Shown here in pieces: positions 33,222 to 41,395 of a DNA stretch of 64,000 nt. Each line of letters opens with the position of its first letter. Position 1 is the first letter of the stretch. The translations under genes and the position numbers were made by a program. Source of the DNA: Clostridia bacterium (GTDB lineage Bacteria; Bacillota; Clostridia; Saccharofermentanales; Saccharofermentanaceae); the NCBI GenBank assembly GCA_016287245.1, contig JAEEWG010000011.1:29199-93198 (forward strand). The letters run 5' to 3'. The notes under the pieces were generated by a model. The model had not been told where the DNA came from, did not search any database, and worked only from the letters and a program-made list of their open reading frames with translations.

Positions 33222-33719
33222 TCAGCCCTTCACGTATCGGATCTCCTTTTTATTCCACCGCTTGAAGATCTTCTCTTTTCCATCGGGAGAATAGCCGTTC
33301 TTCTTATAAAAGGCGATTCCCATGCTGTTCTCTTCGAGGACCCAGATCACGAAATTCGAGCAGCCCTTCTCTTTTCCTTTTTCTTCAAAGAACGAAAGCA
33401 TTTTCGTACCCAGGCCCATTCTTACATACTCCGGATCGAGATAGATGAAATGCAGTTCGAAGGCATCTGTTTTATCCTCGTCTTCGCACATGCCAATGCC
33501 CATCATGCCCTTGATCAGACCGTCATCAGGATCCTCGTACACATAAAGAGCGAATCTTTTCTCGGAGATCCATCTTTCATAGACCGGAACGCGGCTTTCG
33601 ACATTTAAATCCCGAAACAGACACTCATCCGCAACCACACCTTTATATGCATATCTGCTGCTTTCGACCTCGATCTGCGCAATTCTTACGGCGTCATTTA
33701 CTGTTGCTTCACGTATCAT
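33222..33719 (-). CDS. GNAT-family N-acetyltransferase
   Basis: A 165-residue GNAT protein. The acetyl-CoA binding segment is VRMGLGTKMLSFFEE near residue 110 (R/Q-x-x-G-x-G variant), followed by NSMGIAFYKKNGY, the usual end of motif B. The acceptor cannot be read from sequence. It has its own extended -10 promoter and is divergent from the double-acyltransferase gene. Confidence 0.85.
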   Translation of the reverse strand: MIREATVNDAVRIAQIEVESSRYAYKGVVADECLFRDLNVESRVPVYERWISEKRFALYVYEDPDDGLIKGMMGIGMCEDEDKTDAFELHFIYLDPEYVRMGLGTKMLSFFEEKGKEKGCSNFVIWVLEENSMGIAFYKKNGYSPDGKEKIFKRWNKKEIRYVKG

Positions 33720-33795
33720 ATTACGTTCACCTCACTATGAAATTTAAAAAACAGCCAGTCGGCTATTTAACTTCATATTTTAGACTACTGGTTTC

Positions 33796-33804
33796 ATTAT
33801 ACCA
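33796..33804 (-). promoter_or_regulatory. extended -10 promoter of the GNAT gene
   Basis: TTGG-TATAAT on the minus strand, -10 at 33796-33801. The transcript would carry an AGCC/GGCT hairpin followed by GTTTTTT before the start codon. Confidence 0.45.
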
Positions 33805-33849
33805 ATATAGCGGTAGTATAGGGCCGCAGGATTCCCCATTAAAAATGGT

Positions 33850-34020
33850 CAGTTTTGATCGTCGCCAGTCCTTAAAAGAAGATCGAGCGGCCGGCATCAG
33901 GCGAAGCAGCCAACCAGTCAACCGGCTCTGAAAAGCACTGAAAACAGGGGACTCTACCAACAGTCGGTTGTCTAAAACGGCACTTGATGGTAGGTTTAGG
34001 CTAGAAAAATCATCAGGAGG
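33850..34020 (+). other. structured-looking leader before the double acyltransferase gene
   Basis: The 307-bp gap holds no gene. The last 130 nt before the ribosome site contain several complementary segments: AGCC/GGCT around 33909-33931, CAACCG (33919-33924) with CGGTTG, CTACC with GGTAG, and CTAAA with TTTAG. Some of these exclude one another. It may be a regulatory RNA leader, but it matches no riboswitch I know. Confidence 0.3.
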
Positions 34021-34026
34021 TGCCTC

Positions 34027-37000
34027 ATGGGTTACCGGAAGTTCTTAAGTTTTTTGACATCGATCACATTGGTCATCGCAAGCTTTTTTTCTGTGTCTTT
34101 TGCAGACACCACGGAAGGAGGCCCTTCAGGAAGCACTGATATTGTCACTTCTTCCGACGCGGGCACTTCTGCAGATCGCGGAGATGGTACTTCCTATCCC
34201 CTTCCCGAGGGCTTAACGGTCATCCTTCCGGCCGGATTTGACGAAGTCCTCTGGATCGGCATGGATGCGGACGATACGGAACTGACGCGGCAGGCTGGGG
34301 TGGAGCCGGTCCTGCAATTATATGAAAACACCGGCACAGCCCTTCAATGCAGTGTCCCCCCTGTTGGAGCGGATGACGGTCAGATCATCCAGGTCGCGGC
34401 CATCATTGTGGATGCGCCTTCCGAAATAAGTGAATCCGCATTCTTTTCCGACACTTACGAGGATGTAGATGAGGAAGGTGATGTGGAGCACTTCGAGATC
34501 CTCAAAAATGGCGTGATCCACATCGGCAATGTAGATCTTTATAAGATCAGCAGCGATGCCTCCATCGAAATAAATAACACTTACGGCCACTTTAAATACA
34601 AAATCAGAGCAAACAACTATGCTTTTGTATCTGAATCAGGAAAACTCTTCACTATCAATATTTCGATCATAACGGATCCTTCCAATCTGGGCGATGCAGT
34701 ACCTTACACAGAAGAGGATCTCGCGTACCTGGATGAACTCGAATCCTATATCGTCGGTGGTCTTACGTTTGACGGAAAGACCGTAAGTATCGATTTGCCA
34801 GCGTTCCCTGTGTCTAAGGAAGGTGAAGCCGTATCTTCTGAAACTCCTGAGACTCCTGAGACCAAGCCGGGAAACACAACTACGAAATCTTCCGGCAAGA
34901 CGTTCTTTAAGAGCTTCGTCGGATTCTCCTTCCCGCTTTGGATCCTCCTGGCAGGACTTGTGATTCTTTTGATCGCCGGCGCAAAAGCATCCAAGAGAAA
35001 AGAATGGCAGGAAGAACCTTTATCTCTTTCTACGTCCAAGGCGATCCAGGGATTTGCAGCCATAGGCATTATCCTTCACCACCTCTCGCAGTCGCTTCTT
35101 CAGGCGTCCGGTCCTTTCCAGTTCCTGTCCGAGTGCGGTGTCCTCTTCGTAGGCATATTCTTCTTCTTTTCCGGCTACGGGCTTTATACCAGCCTAAAGA
35201 CGAAGGATGACTATCTTAAGGGCTTCCTGAAAAAGCGCCTCATCACGATCCTTATTCCGTTTTATATGTGTATCGCGGTATTCACCGTGGCATCCTGCAT
35301 CTGCGGCACCAAATATAAGCCTCTGGAACTGCTTTATGTTCTTTCCGGATGGTCTTTGATCAACAGCCATATGTGGTATATCGTGGAGATCGCGATTTTG
35401 TATCTGGCGTTCTTTATCTTCTATAAACTGATCAAAAACCGCACGGCAGCCACCTGTGCGATGAGCCTTTTCGTGCTCCTCATGATGGGCGGAAGCCTCT
35501 ATCTCTGCCACGGCAAGGATATGGGCTGCCAGTACTGGTTCATGGGCGAATGGTGGTATAACGCATCGATCCTCTTCATCGTCGGCATCCTCGTATCCAA
35601 GTATCAGGATGCTCTCCGAAAGATCGCAAGAAAAGCCTATGTCGTGCTCCTTCCGCTCTTTGCGATCCTTACGGGTCTTTTCGGATGGATCACGAGCCGG
35701 TTCCTCGACATATACTCCTACTGGAGTGAGACCCCGGGCGAAGATCCCCGATACCTCGATAAGCTCCGCTGCCTTTCCGTACAGGTTCCGTTCATTCTCT
35801 GCTTTGTTCTCTTTGTCCTTCTTGTCATGATGAAAATCCGCTTCGGAAACCCTGTCCTGAAGTTCCTCGGATCGATCTCTCTGGAGCTCTATCTGATCCA
35901 CAATCTTTTCCTAACGGGTCTTGCTGACGGCAGGATGTTCAAAGTAAGCTCACCTTCGATGTACATCCTTCTTACGCTTCTGATGTCCATTGGCGCGGCC
36001 ACGATCATCAGCGGCACCGATAAATACCTGATCGGGCTTATCAGCGGAAAGAAAAAGGAGTCTTCGGAACTCGCCACTCCCCGCAACCATGCCATCGACC
36101 TGATGAGGATCGTCATGGCCTTCCTGGTCGTGACCATCCACATGCCGTTTTCCGGAAGCGCCGGAGATGTCTTCATCACATTCGGAAAGACGGCCGTCCC
36201 GTTCTTCCTGGTCGTATGCGGCTACATGCTATATAGAGATGATTCCAAAGAACTGATGTCCCGCCTTCTTAAGCAGACCCGCCGCATCCTGATATTCTTC
36301 CTTGCATCGAACGTCTTCTATGCGGCAGCAACCGCTCTCTATGACAAGAAGATGACCGGGAAAGTAGACATGAGCCAGTACTTCACCAAAAAGGCCATAA
36401 AGGACTTCCTCCTTTATAACTTCTCGCCGTTTTCCGAGCATCTGTGGTTCTTCGGTTCCCTTCTTTATGCTCTTGTGATCCTTCTGATCCTGAATAAGCT
36501 TAAGGTCTTAAAACCGGCGATATTTGCAGGCCCTGTCCTGATCGCCGCCTATGTGATCCTCTCGCATATGGGTGTTGGAGAATCCTACCAGCTTCGAAAT
36601 GCCATCCTGGTCGGCCTTGCGTATACCATGACCGGAATGCTCATTAGAAGATATGAAAAGAAGATCTTAAGCATCAAGAACATTCACATCATCCTTCCCG
36701 TCCTGGCCATCGGAGCAGGTGTTGCTGCGATCATCGAGCTTTGCACCTATAAGAAAGGCATCGCCGTACCTTTCGTGGGCTGCGAAATCCTGACGATCGT
36801 GCTCGTACTCCTTTGCCTCCGCTTCCCGAACTTCGGCATGGGCACATATGCGGAAAAACTCGGAAGAACATGTTCTCTTCCGATATACATCATGCATATC
36901 TTCACGATGATGGTTTTCGTTATGACCAAAAACGATGCTTTCTTCGGCAAGTTTGGCGCGGTGACGGTCTTTGCCGTGACAGCCGTGGGCGTGGCTCTTT

Positions 37001-37041
37001 ACGAGAATATAAAAGAAGCCGTCATCCAGTCGAAGGACTGA
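34027..37041 (+). CDS. exported sensor-like domain fused to two tandem acyltransferase-3 domains
   Basis: A 1004-residue protein. A signal peptide (1-26) leads into an extracellular domain (27-290) ending in a Thr/Pro linker, then a membrane anchor near 295-315. Two complete acyltransferase-3 (OatA/WecH-like) membrane domains follow, about 325-680 and 690-1000. The first contains GIILHHLSQ and the second VVTIHMPF, each with the family His in helix 1 and an FFFSGY/FLVVCGY helix. Family members O-acetylate peptidoglycan, sugars or lipids and normally have one such domain. AGGAGG precedes the ATG. Two domains in one chain are unusual. The acceptor is unknown, possibly a surface glycan. Confidence 0.85.
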   Translation: MGYRKFLSFLTSITLVIASFFSVSFADTTEGGPSGSTDIVTSSDAGTSADRGDGTSYPLPEGLTVILPAGFDEVLWIGMDADDTELTRQAGVEPVLQLYENTGTALQCSVPPVGADDGQIIQVAAIIVDAPSEISESAFFSDTYEDVDEEGDVEHFEILKNGVIHIGNVDLYKISSDASIEINNTYGHFKYKIRANNYAFVSESGKLFTINISIITDPSNLGDAVPYTEEDLAYLDELESYIVGGLTFDGKTVSIDLPAFPVSKEGEAVSSETPETPETKPGNTTTKSSGKTFFKSFVGFSFPLWILLAGLVILLIAGAKASKRKEWQEEPLSLSTSKAIQGFAAIGIILHHLSQSLLQASGPFQFLSECGVLFVGIFFFFSGYGLYTSLKTKDDYLKGFLKKRLITILIPFYMCIAVFTVASCICGTKYKPLELLYVLSGWSLINSHMWYIVEIAILYLAFFIFYKLIKNRTAATCAMSLFVLLMMGGSLYLCHGKDMGCQYWFMGEWWYNASILFIVGILVSKYQDALRKIARKAYVVLLPLFAILTGLFGWITSRFLDIYSYWSETPGEDPRYLDKLRCLSVQVPFILCFVLFVLLVMMKIRFGNPVLKFLGSISLELYLIHNLFLTGLADGRMFKVSSPSMYILLTLLMSIGAATIISGTDKYLIGLISGKKKESSELATPRNHAIDLMRIVMAFLVVTIHMPFSGSAGDVFITFGKTAVPFFLVVCGYMLYRDDSKELMSRLLKQTRRILIFFLASNVFYAAATALYDKKMTGKVDMSQYFTKKAIKDFLLYNFSPFSEHLWFFGSLLYALVILLILNKLKVLKPAIFAGPVLIAAYVILSHMGVGESYQLRNAILVGLAYTMTGMLIRRYEKKILSIKNIHIILPVLAIGAGVAAIIELCTYKKGIAVPFVGCEILTIVLVLLCLRFPNFGMGTYAEKLGRTCSLPIYIMHIFTMMVFVMTKNDAFFGKFGAVTVFAVTAVGVALYENIKEAVIQSKD

Positions 37042-37069
37042 TTTTCCGCACATCTGATAATTGAAAGGA

Positions 37070-37096
37070 AGGGGCTGCTTTGTGAGACAGCCCCTG
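37070..37096. terminator. hairpin between convergent acyltransferase genes
   Basis: AGGGGCTG (37070-37077) pairs with CAGCCCCT (37088-37095). T-runs are poor on both sides, so efficiency is uncertain. Confidence 0.55.
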
Positions 37097-37114
37097 TTCT
37101 ATAGTGAGTTCCTT

Positions 37115-38287
37115 TTATCTTACTTCCCCATCGAAAAGACCCGATCTTCTCTCAAGCACGATATTCTTGATGAGGTATACGAGCGACGCCGCTACGATGG
37201 TGCCTATAAGGACCGCCGGAAGGTAGGCGTAGATGCCGTAATGCCTGTATATGAAGTAGAACTTATTGCAGATAAGGTAATTGAGCATGATGGTCTCAAG
37301 AGAGATCTTTCCCAAGAATTTTATCATCGGGTTTCCGAATCTAAAGCGCGAGAGCACCGTAATGATGAGGAGCAGGAACAATATCTCGAAGATAGTCTCC
37401 ACACTAAGACCGGTGAGCTTATCCAGAAGCGGATGCTTCGCCCCTTCATATTCCGTCCAGTAGATCGATCTGCTGATGAGATCCCTGTGAATGTAGTTCG
37501 AGATCACGAAAAGGCTTGCGGAAGCGATGAGGATAGAGGTAAAGGCTTTTCGGATAATCTTGTTGACCCGCTCCTCTTTATACGCGTAAAGCATGCCCAG
37601 AGGGAACATCAGGATCGTGTTATACCACCATTCACCCTTGAACCAGTACGACATTATAGCCGAATCGGAGTGGCCGCACAAAAGACCGATCACGATCATA
37701 ATAAGAACGATGCCGGTCATGATGACAATTCCGGTCAGAGGTTTTTTGACACGGGCAAAGACGATCCGGAACATGACATAAAGGAGCATGATCTCGACCG
37801 CGAACCACATCTGGTTATTGATGAGGAACAGTCCGAAGAAACTGCAGATGACTTCGAGAAAATCAAAGCTTTTGCCATTCTGGATATTCGTTATGATCGC
37901 ATCTGTCAGATAGATATAGTTACAGATAAAGAACGGAACGAGCACCGTGAAGATCCTTCGTTTCATGAAGCCTTTCAGGTAGGTCTTATCCGTCATCCAT
38001 CTCTTGATCAGACCGAATCCGGAGCAGAAGAAGAAGAACGCGACCGCCAGGGTACCATAGTAGAAGTAATCAGAGAACGGCAGCATGCGACTGCGATTCA
38101 CGCCGAAATGATCGAGCGTGATCACGGTCTGATGGAAGATGATGAAAATGGCGAAAAAGCCCTGCATCTCCTTACTGATGATTCGATCGAAGAACGGCTT
38201 GTCATCCGAGGGCCGTAAGGATGCTTTCGGTAGAAGCATCAGCCCCAGTAACGCTATACTGATATAAAATGTGATCGCAAAATCCAC
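37115..38287 (-). CDS. acyltransferase-3 family membrane protein
   Basis: A 390-residue polytopic protein with about ten helices. It has the family layout: FAIFIIFHQTVITLDHF carries the helix-1 His, FFFFCSGFGLIKRW follows, then Lys/Arg-rich loops (GFMKRRIFTVLVPFF). It most resembles the first acyltransferase domain of the convergent 1004-residue protein (shared pattern of SGxGL, YLKGFxKxRxxTxLxPF). It probably O-acylates an envelope glycan. It lies 12 bp downstream of an XRE regulator with which it forms an operon. Confidence 0.85.
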   Translation of the reverse strand: MDFAITFYISIALLGLMLLPKASLRPSDDKPFFDRIISKEMQGFFAIFIIFHQTVITLDHFGVNRSRMLPFSDYFYYGTLAVAFFFFCSGFGLIKRWMTDKTYLKGFMKRRIFTVLVPFFICNYIYLTDAIITNIQNGKSFDFLEVICSFFGLFLINNQMWFAVEIMLLYVMFRIVFARVKKPLTGIVIMTGIVLIMIVIGLLCGHSDSAIMSYWFKGEWWYNTILMFPLGMLYAYKEERVNKIIRKAFTSILIASASLFVISNYIHRDLISRSIYWTEYEGAKHPLLDKLTGLSVETIFEILFLLLIITVLSRFRFGNPMIKFLGKISLETIMLNYLICNKFYFIYRHYGIYAYLPAVLIGTIVAASLVYLIKNIVLERRSGLFDGEVR

Positions 38288-38299
38288 CTTCTGTACTCC

Positions 38300-38692
38300 T
38301 TATGACCTTAATAAACTTACAACATTCAACGTGAGCGAAATAAGGAGCAGCAGGAACACGATCAGAATGATGATGATCAGCCGGCTCCTTTCCTTCTTGT
38401 GCCTGATCTCTTCGTCACTTAACTCAACAGACGCACTGACGATCTTCTGCGCTTCTTCACGCGAGATCGTCTCACTGGCGTCCTGCCGCTCACCGGCTAA
38501 TATCTCCATGATGGAGATACCGAGAACTTCCGAAATAGGTTCAAGCATTGAGATATCCGGGAAACTAAGACCACGTTCCCATTTCGATACGGCCTTATCG
38601 GTGACATTCAAAGCATCCGCAAGTTGTTTCTGGGTAAGTCCCTTTTCCTTGCGGAGTTCTGTGATCAATTGTCCTGTCCGTTCTTTGTCCAT
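38300..38692 (-). CDS. membrane-anchored XRE-family transcriptional regulator
   Basis: A 130-residue protein. Residues 8-62 form a Cro/CI-type helix-turn-helix (LTQKQLADALNVTDKAVSKW), a short linker follows, and residues 104-124 make one strong transmembrane helix. Membrane-tethered XRE proteins of this kind are common in Clostridia and may link envelope state to transcription. It has its own consensus-like promoter and precedes an acyltransferase gene by 12 bp, its probable target along with itself. Confidence 0.85.
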   Translation of the reverse strand: MDKERTGQLITELRKEKGLTQKQLADALNVTDKAVSKWERGLSFPDISMLEPISEVLGISIMEILAGERQDASETISREEAQKIVSASVELSDEEIRHKKERSRLIIIILIVFLLLLISLTLNVVSLLRS

Positions 38693-38719
38693 ATCCTAAC
38701 TGTCCGTATCTATGTAAAA

Positions 38720-38748
38720 AGTATAGGAGATTCCACTTTCAAATTCAA
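38720..38748 (-). promoter_or_regulatory. promoter of the XRE-acyltransferase operon
   Basis: -35 TTGAAT (38743-38748), a 17-bp spacer and -10 TATACT (38720-38725) on the minus strand. Confidence 0.65.
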
Positions 38749-38926
38749 GGAGACAGCCCATCCCACACACGATCGATCCGTTTACTTTTTTCTTCACAGC
38801 AAGTTATCGCTAGCAATCGGAGACCCGTTTTGTGTATTCTTACAAAATTGTCATAAATATTTGTTGTTTTTTGTTTTATACTCAATATACGTGGGGATGG
38901 AAAAATTCTAATCAGGAGTTTGTGTT

Positions 38927-38953
38927 ATGCGTATGGTCCCCTATTTTTCCTAA
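38927..38953 (+). CDS. 8-codon mini-ORF (possible leader peptide)
   Basis: ATG CGT ATG GTC CCC TAT TTT TCC TAA encodes MRMVPYFS after AGGAG at 8 nt. It sits just before two overlapping hairpins, the layout of an attenuator leader peptide. It could also be chance. Confidence 0.3.
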   Translation: MRMVPYFS

Positions 38954-38974
38954 GTAATTTTAGAAATTTGTCCT

Positions 38975-39018
38975 GACGTTCATTTTTACGGACGTCTGTC
39001 ACGTTCGCGTCGTTTTTT
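38975..39018 (+). promoter_or_regulatory. mutually exclusive hairpins followed by a T-run
   Basis: GACGTTC (38975-38981) pairs with GGACGTC (38990-38996). The same 3' arm region GACG (38991-38994) can instead pair with CGTC (39008-39011), just before GTTTTTT. The second stem is short, so its terminator role is uncertain. Confidence 0.35.
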
Positions 39019-39091
39019 GGCAAAAAAACAGGCGCGTTATGAGTCCTATTGCCCAAAAACGCAAATTTAAGACAAAGGAGGTATTGCGAAA

Positions 39092-39151
39092 ATGAGAAAC
39101 GATCCGAACAGGAATTGTATTCATACTTTCAAAGACACGCAGTTCCGATAG
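39092..39151 (+). CDS. 19-residue ORF with strong ribosome site, possible gene remnant
   Basis: ATG 39092 follows AAAGGAGGT, the best Shine-Dalgarno in this region. The frame encodes MRNDPNRNCIHTFKDTQFR and ends at TAG 39151. The end HTFKDTQFR resembles the extreme N-terminus of Rpn-family (PD-(D/E)XK) transposase-like nucleases, which start with a KDT-FR segment. It may be the stub of a deleted gene, or a leader ORF for the secreted protein that follows 60 bp later. No function assigned. Confidence 0.4.
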   Translation: MRNDPNRNCIHTFKDTQFR

Positions 39152-39211
39152 CTGATCATCGGTTACCTGTTTTATATGAACAATGAGAAAAAATATCGAA
39201 GGAGAGAAAAA

Positions 39212-40720
39212 ATGAAAACGAAAGCACATAAAGTTTTATCGTTAATGTTAACACTTATTCTACTGATTGCCGCTGTACCGACAGCCATGGTCTCGGCATC
39301 AACAGCAACTACATATAAAGGCGTAGACTACGCTCCTGTATATGATTACAACTATTACATCAATAAATATGCTGATCTAAAATCTGCATTTGGAAGCAAC
39401 CAAAAACAGGCATTCAATCACTTTATAACGAATGGCATGAAAGAAGGCCGTCAGGCAAGCGCGAGCTTTAACGTAGAGATCTACAAAGCTAACTATGCTG
39501 ATCTGCGAAACGCGTTTGGCAATGACCTCCCTTCTTATTACAAGCACTATGTTCAGTTTGGTATTAAAGAAGGAAGAAATGCGGTAACCAGCTTAAACGG
39601 CGGAAGTTCTGTTAACAATTCCAGCTCTTCAAACAAAGGCAGAGAGTGGGCAGATCCAGTAAAGGCACCCGATGGAAGTCGGTCAATCGTTCTAAAAAAC
39701 AACTGGACAGGTAAATCATATACGATTTCATCTGCAGAACAATATGCAAGAATACGCTATAATAAAGATTTAAGTTATGCATATTCAGTTGAATTCAACA
39801 ACATCCTCAACAATCTGTTTGGCGCAACTACATCTATCCATATTCATGTATATTCTATAAAAGAAACAGACGGATACACCGTCTATAGCTGCGACAAATG
39901 CGGGAAAACGCTCAGTTATAGTGAGTATCCGTTAACTTTGGACACCTTCGCAAAGCACTATTACGGTAAAGCTTTCAACCAGTTAAGTGGCAAACTGAGC
40001 AAAAAGGGATCCCAGAAGTTTAACGTCGCTTACAAATGGGTAAGTTATGCATATGGTTTAACTAATTCGTTCACACAGGAAATTCTGAAGAAGTATGAAG
40101 GCGATCTGCAGTTACAGATTAATAATGCCGATAAGCTTATCGGATTCATGAATAAATGCAATACTCTGGCTAACTTATACGGTTTTAGTTATGCAGAATC
40201 TCTGAGCAAGATTTTAGGCAAAGCATCTCTTGCTACAGCTCTTTTAAATCCATCCTCGACAACACTGGACAGATATATTGCTATTGTTTCCTATGCAAGT
40301 TCCAGCGTAGGATTCCTTATTCAGACATACAAGACAGTTGGCGAATGCATAGCAGCAATGGGTGTATTAAGCGCTTGGCCTGTTTATGCGAATGATTTTC
40401 AGATTACATGTGATGACCTGGGAATTACCTTTGAACTCCCCAACCAGAATAAAATAGGTTCTGCACCAAAGCTTACGCCTACTTATGACGAACTCTTTAC
40501 TAAAGGCAAAGACGGACAAACCAAGCTTGATAAGTTTGTTAACAGGTTCCTGGGAATTTCTGGTGGCTTTAAAGAACTGTGTGAAAAGTATAAGAAGAAT
40601 ACTTATGTGACACAGTACAAATATATTATGTGGTGGCTTGTAATTCCTGCTCTGAATAAGGAATTTGCCGGATGCACACAGTTTATGACGATAGAGGATC
40701 TGCTTGCTGCAGTAACATAA
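39212..40720 (+). CDS. secreted protein with two YADL-type surface repeats
   Basis: A 502-residue exported protein: signal peptide 1-29, then two copies of a roughly 40-residue repeat (about 40-120) of the form YYINKYADLKSAFG...F-TNGMKEGR, known from many secreted Clostridial proteins. A CDKCGK segment (about 230) suggests a small metal site. The remaining C-terminal half is helical and unfamiliar. It is clearly richer in A and T than its neighbours, with AAA, AAT and TAT codons preferred, which suggests later acquisition. GGAG precedes the ATG. Transcribed alone between a structured leader and a strong terminator. Confidence 0.7.
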   Translation: MKTKAHKVLSLMLTLILLIAAVPTAMVSASTATTYKGVDYAPVYDYNYYINKYADLKSAFGSNQKQAFNHFITNGMKEGRQASASFNVEIYKANYADLRNAFGNDLPSYYKHYVQFGIKEGRNAVTSLNGGSSVNNSSSSNKGREWADPVKAPDGSRSIVLKNNWTGKSYTISSAEQYARIRYNKDLSYAYSVEFNNILNNLFGATTSIHIHVYSIKETDGYTVYSCDKCGKTLSYSEYPLTLDTFAKHYYGKAFNQLSGKLSKKGSQKFNVAYKWVSYAYGLTNSFTQEILKKYEGDLQLQINNADKLIGFMNKCNTLANLYGFSYAESLSKILGKASLATALLNPSSTTLDRYIAIVSYASSSVGFLIQTYKTVGECIAAMGVLSAWPVYANDFQITCDDLGITFELPNQNKIGSAPKLTPTYDELFTKGKDGQTKLDKFVNRFLGISGGFKELCEKYKKNTYVTQYKYIMWWLVIPALNKEFAGCTQFMTIEDLLAAVT

Positions 40721-40760
40721 TCAACCGACATTGCTGCATTAACAGCATCTAGAAAAAACC

Positions 40761-40803
40761 AAAAGTGCGAACGTCTGTATCACACAGGTGTTCGCACTTT
40801 TTT
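40761..40803. terminator. bidirectional intrinsic terminator
   Basis: AAAAGTGCGAAC (40761-40772) pairs with GTTCGCACTTTT (40790-40801), with T-rich sequence on both sides. Confidence 0.88.
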
Positions 40804-40842
40804 ACTGTGATAAAATTGCTTTTCAGGCGCGTCATCTAGTGA

Positions 40843-41364
40843 TCATTCGTTCCGCTTCAACCCTATTCGCTCATAGATCGTCTCAATAAAGGGAGTTTTG
40901 TACTCGATGTATTTATCAATATCCTCGGGATACAGTCGTGCTCCCTCTTCTTTGATCCTGCTGTATTCGGCGACGGCCTCCGGATCACTTCGAAGATAAT
41001 TACGGAACCCTATATGTCTTTTCAATTCTTCCGCATCCTTTGTGCATACATAAAGATGGTGCTGTCTCAGATGCTCTTTCCCGCTGTATTTAAAGGCTTC
41101 GCGCCCGGGTATGCCCAGGTCGCCTTCATGCGTATAGCCGATCTTTTCAAGAGCGGATATTACGGCCGGAAGGCAGGTCCGATCCTCAATAACGACATCG
41201 ATATCGATGATCGGTTTGGCGGACAGCCCCTCCACAGAAGTGCTTCCAACGTGTTCGATCTGAAGCACAAGATCTTTGAGAACAGCATCAAGCTCGTCCC
41301 GGATAGCTTTAAAATCTGCTTTCCAGGCTTCATCATAAGGTTGTACAACGACTTTCTTTTTCAT
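40843..41364 (-). CDS. GrpB (UPF0157) family nucleotidyltransferase-fold protein
   Basis: A 173-residue protein of the GrpB/UPF0157 family. The diagnostic block IEHVGSTSVEGLSAKP with following DIDVVIED carries the nucleotidyltransferase-like GS and acidic residues. HHLYVCTKD and NYLRSDPEAVAEY complete the family pattern. Its substrate is unknown. GGGGAG lies about 10 nt upstream. It follows the MFS gene on the same strand at 31 bp, so they may share a transcript. Confidence 0.88.
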   Translation of the reverse strand: MKKKVVVQPYDEAWKADFKAIRDELDAVLKDLVLQIEHVGSTSVEGLSAKPIIDIDVVIEDRTCLPAVISALEKIGYTHEGDLGIPGREAFKYSGKEHLRQHHLYVCTKDAEELKRHIGFRNYLRSDPEAVAEYSRIKEEGARLYPEDIDKYIEYKTPFIETIYERIGLKRNE

Positions 41365-41395
41365 AAATCAGTTTCTCCCCTGTATTTTCTCATCA

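Noticed and set aside
33900..34020. Possible c-di-GMP or other riboswitch before the acyltransferase gene
   Set aside because: Some short pieces recall riboswitch elements, but the conserved core is absent. It is kept only as an unassigned structured leader.
37061..38218. Long plus-strand open frame (385 codons) opposite the acyltransferase gene
   Set aside because: It is the shadow of an acyltransferase-3 gene with family motifs; its translation is very charged and unnatural.
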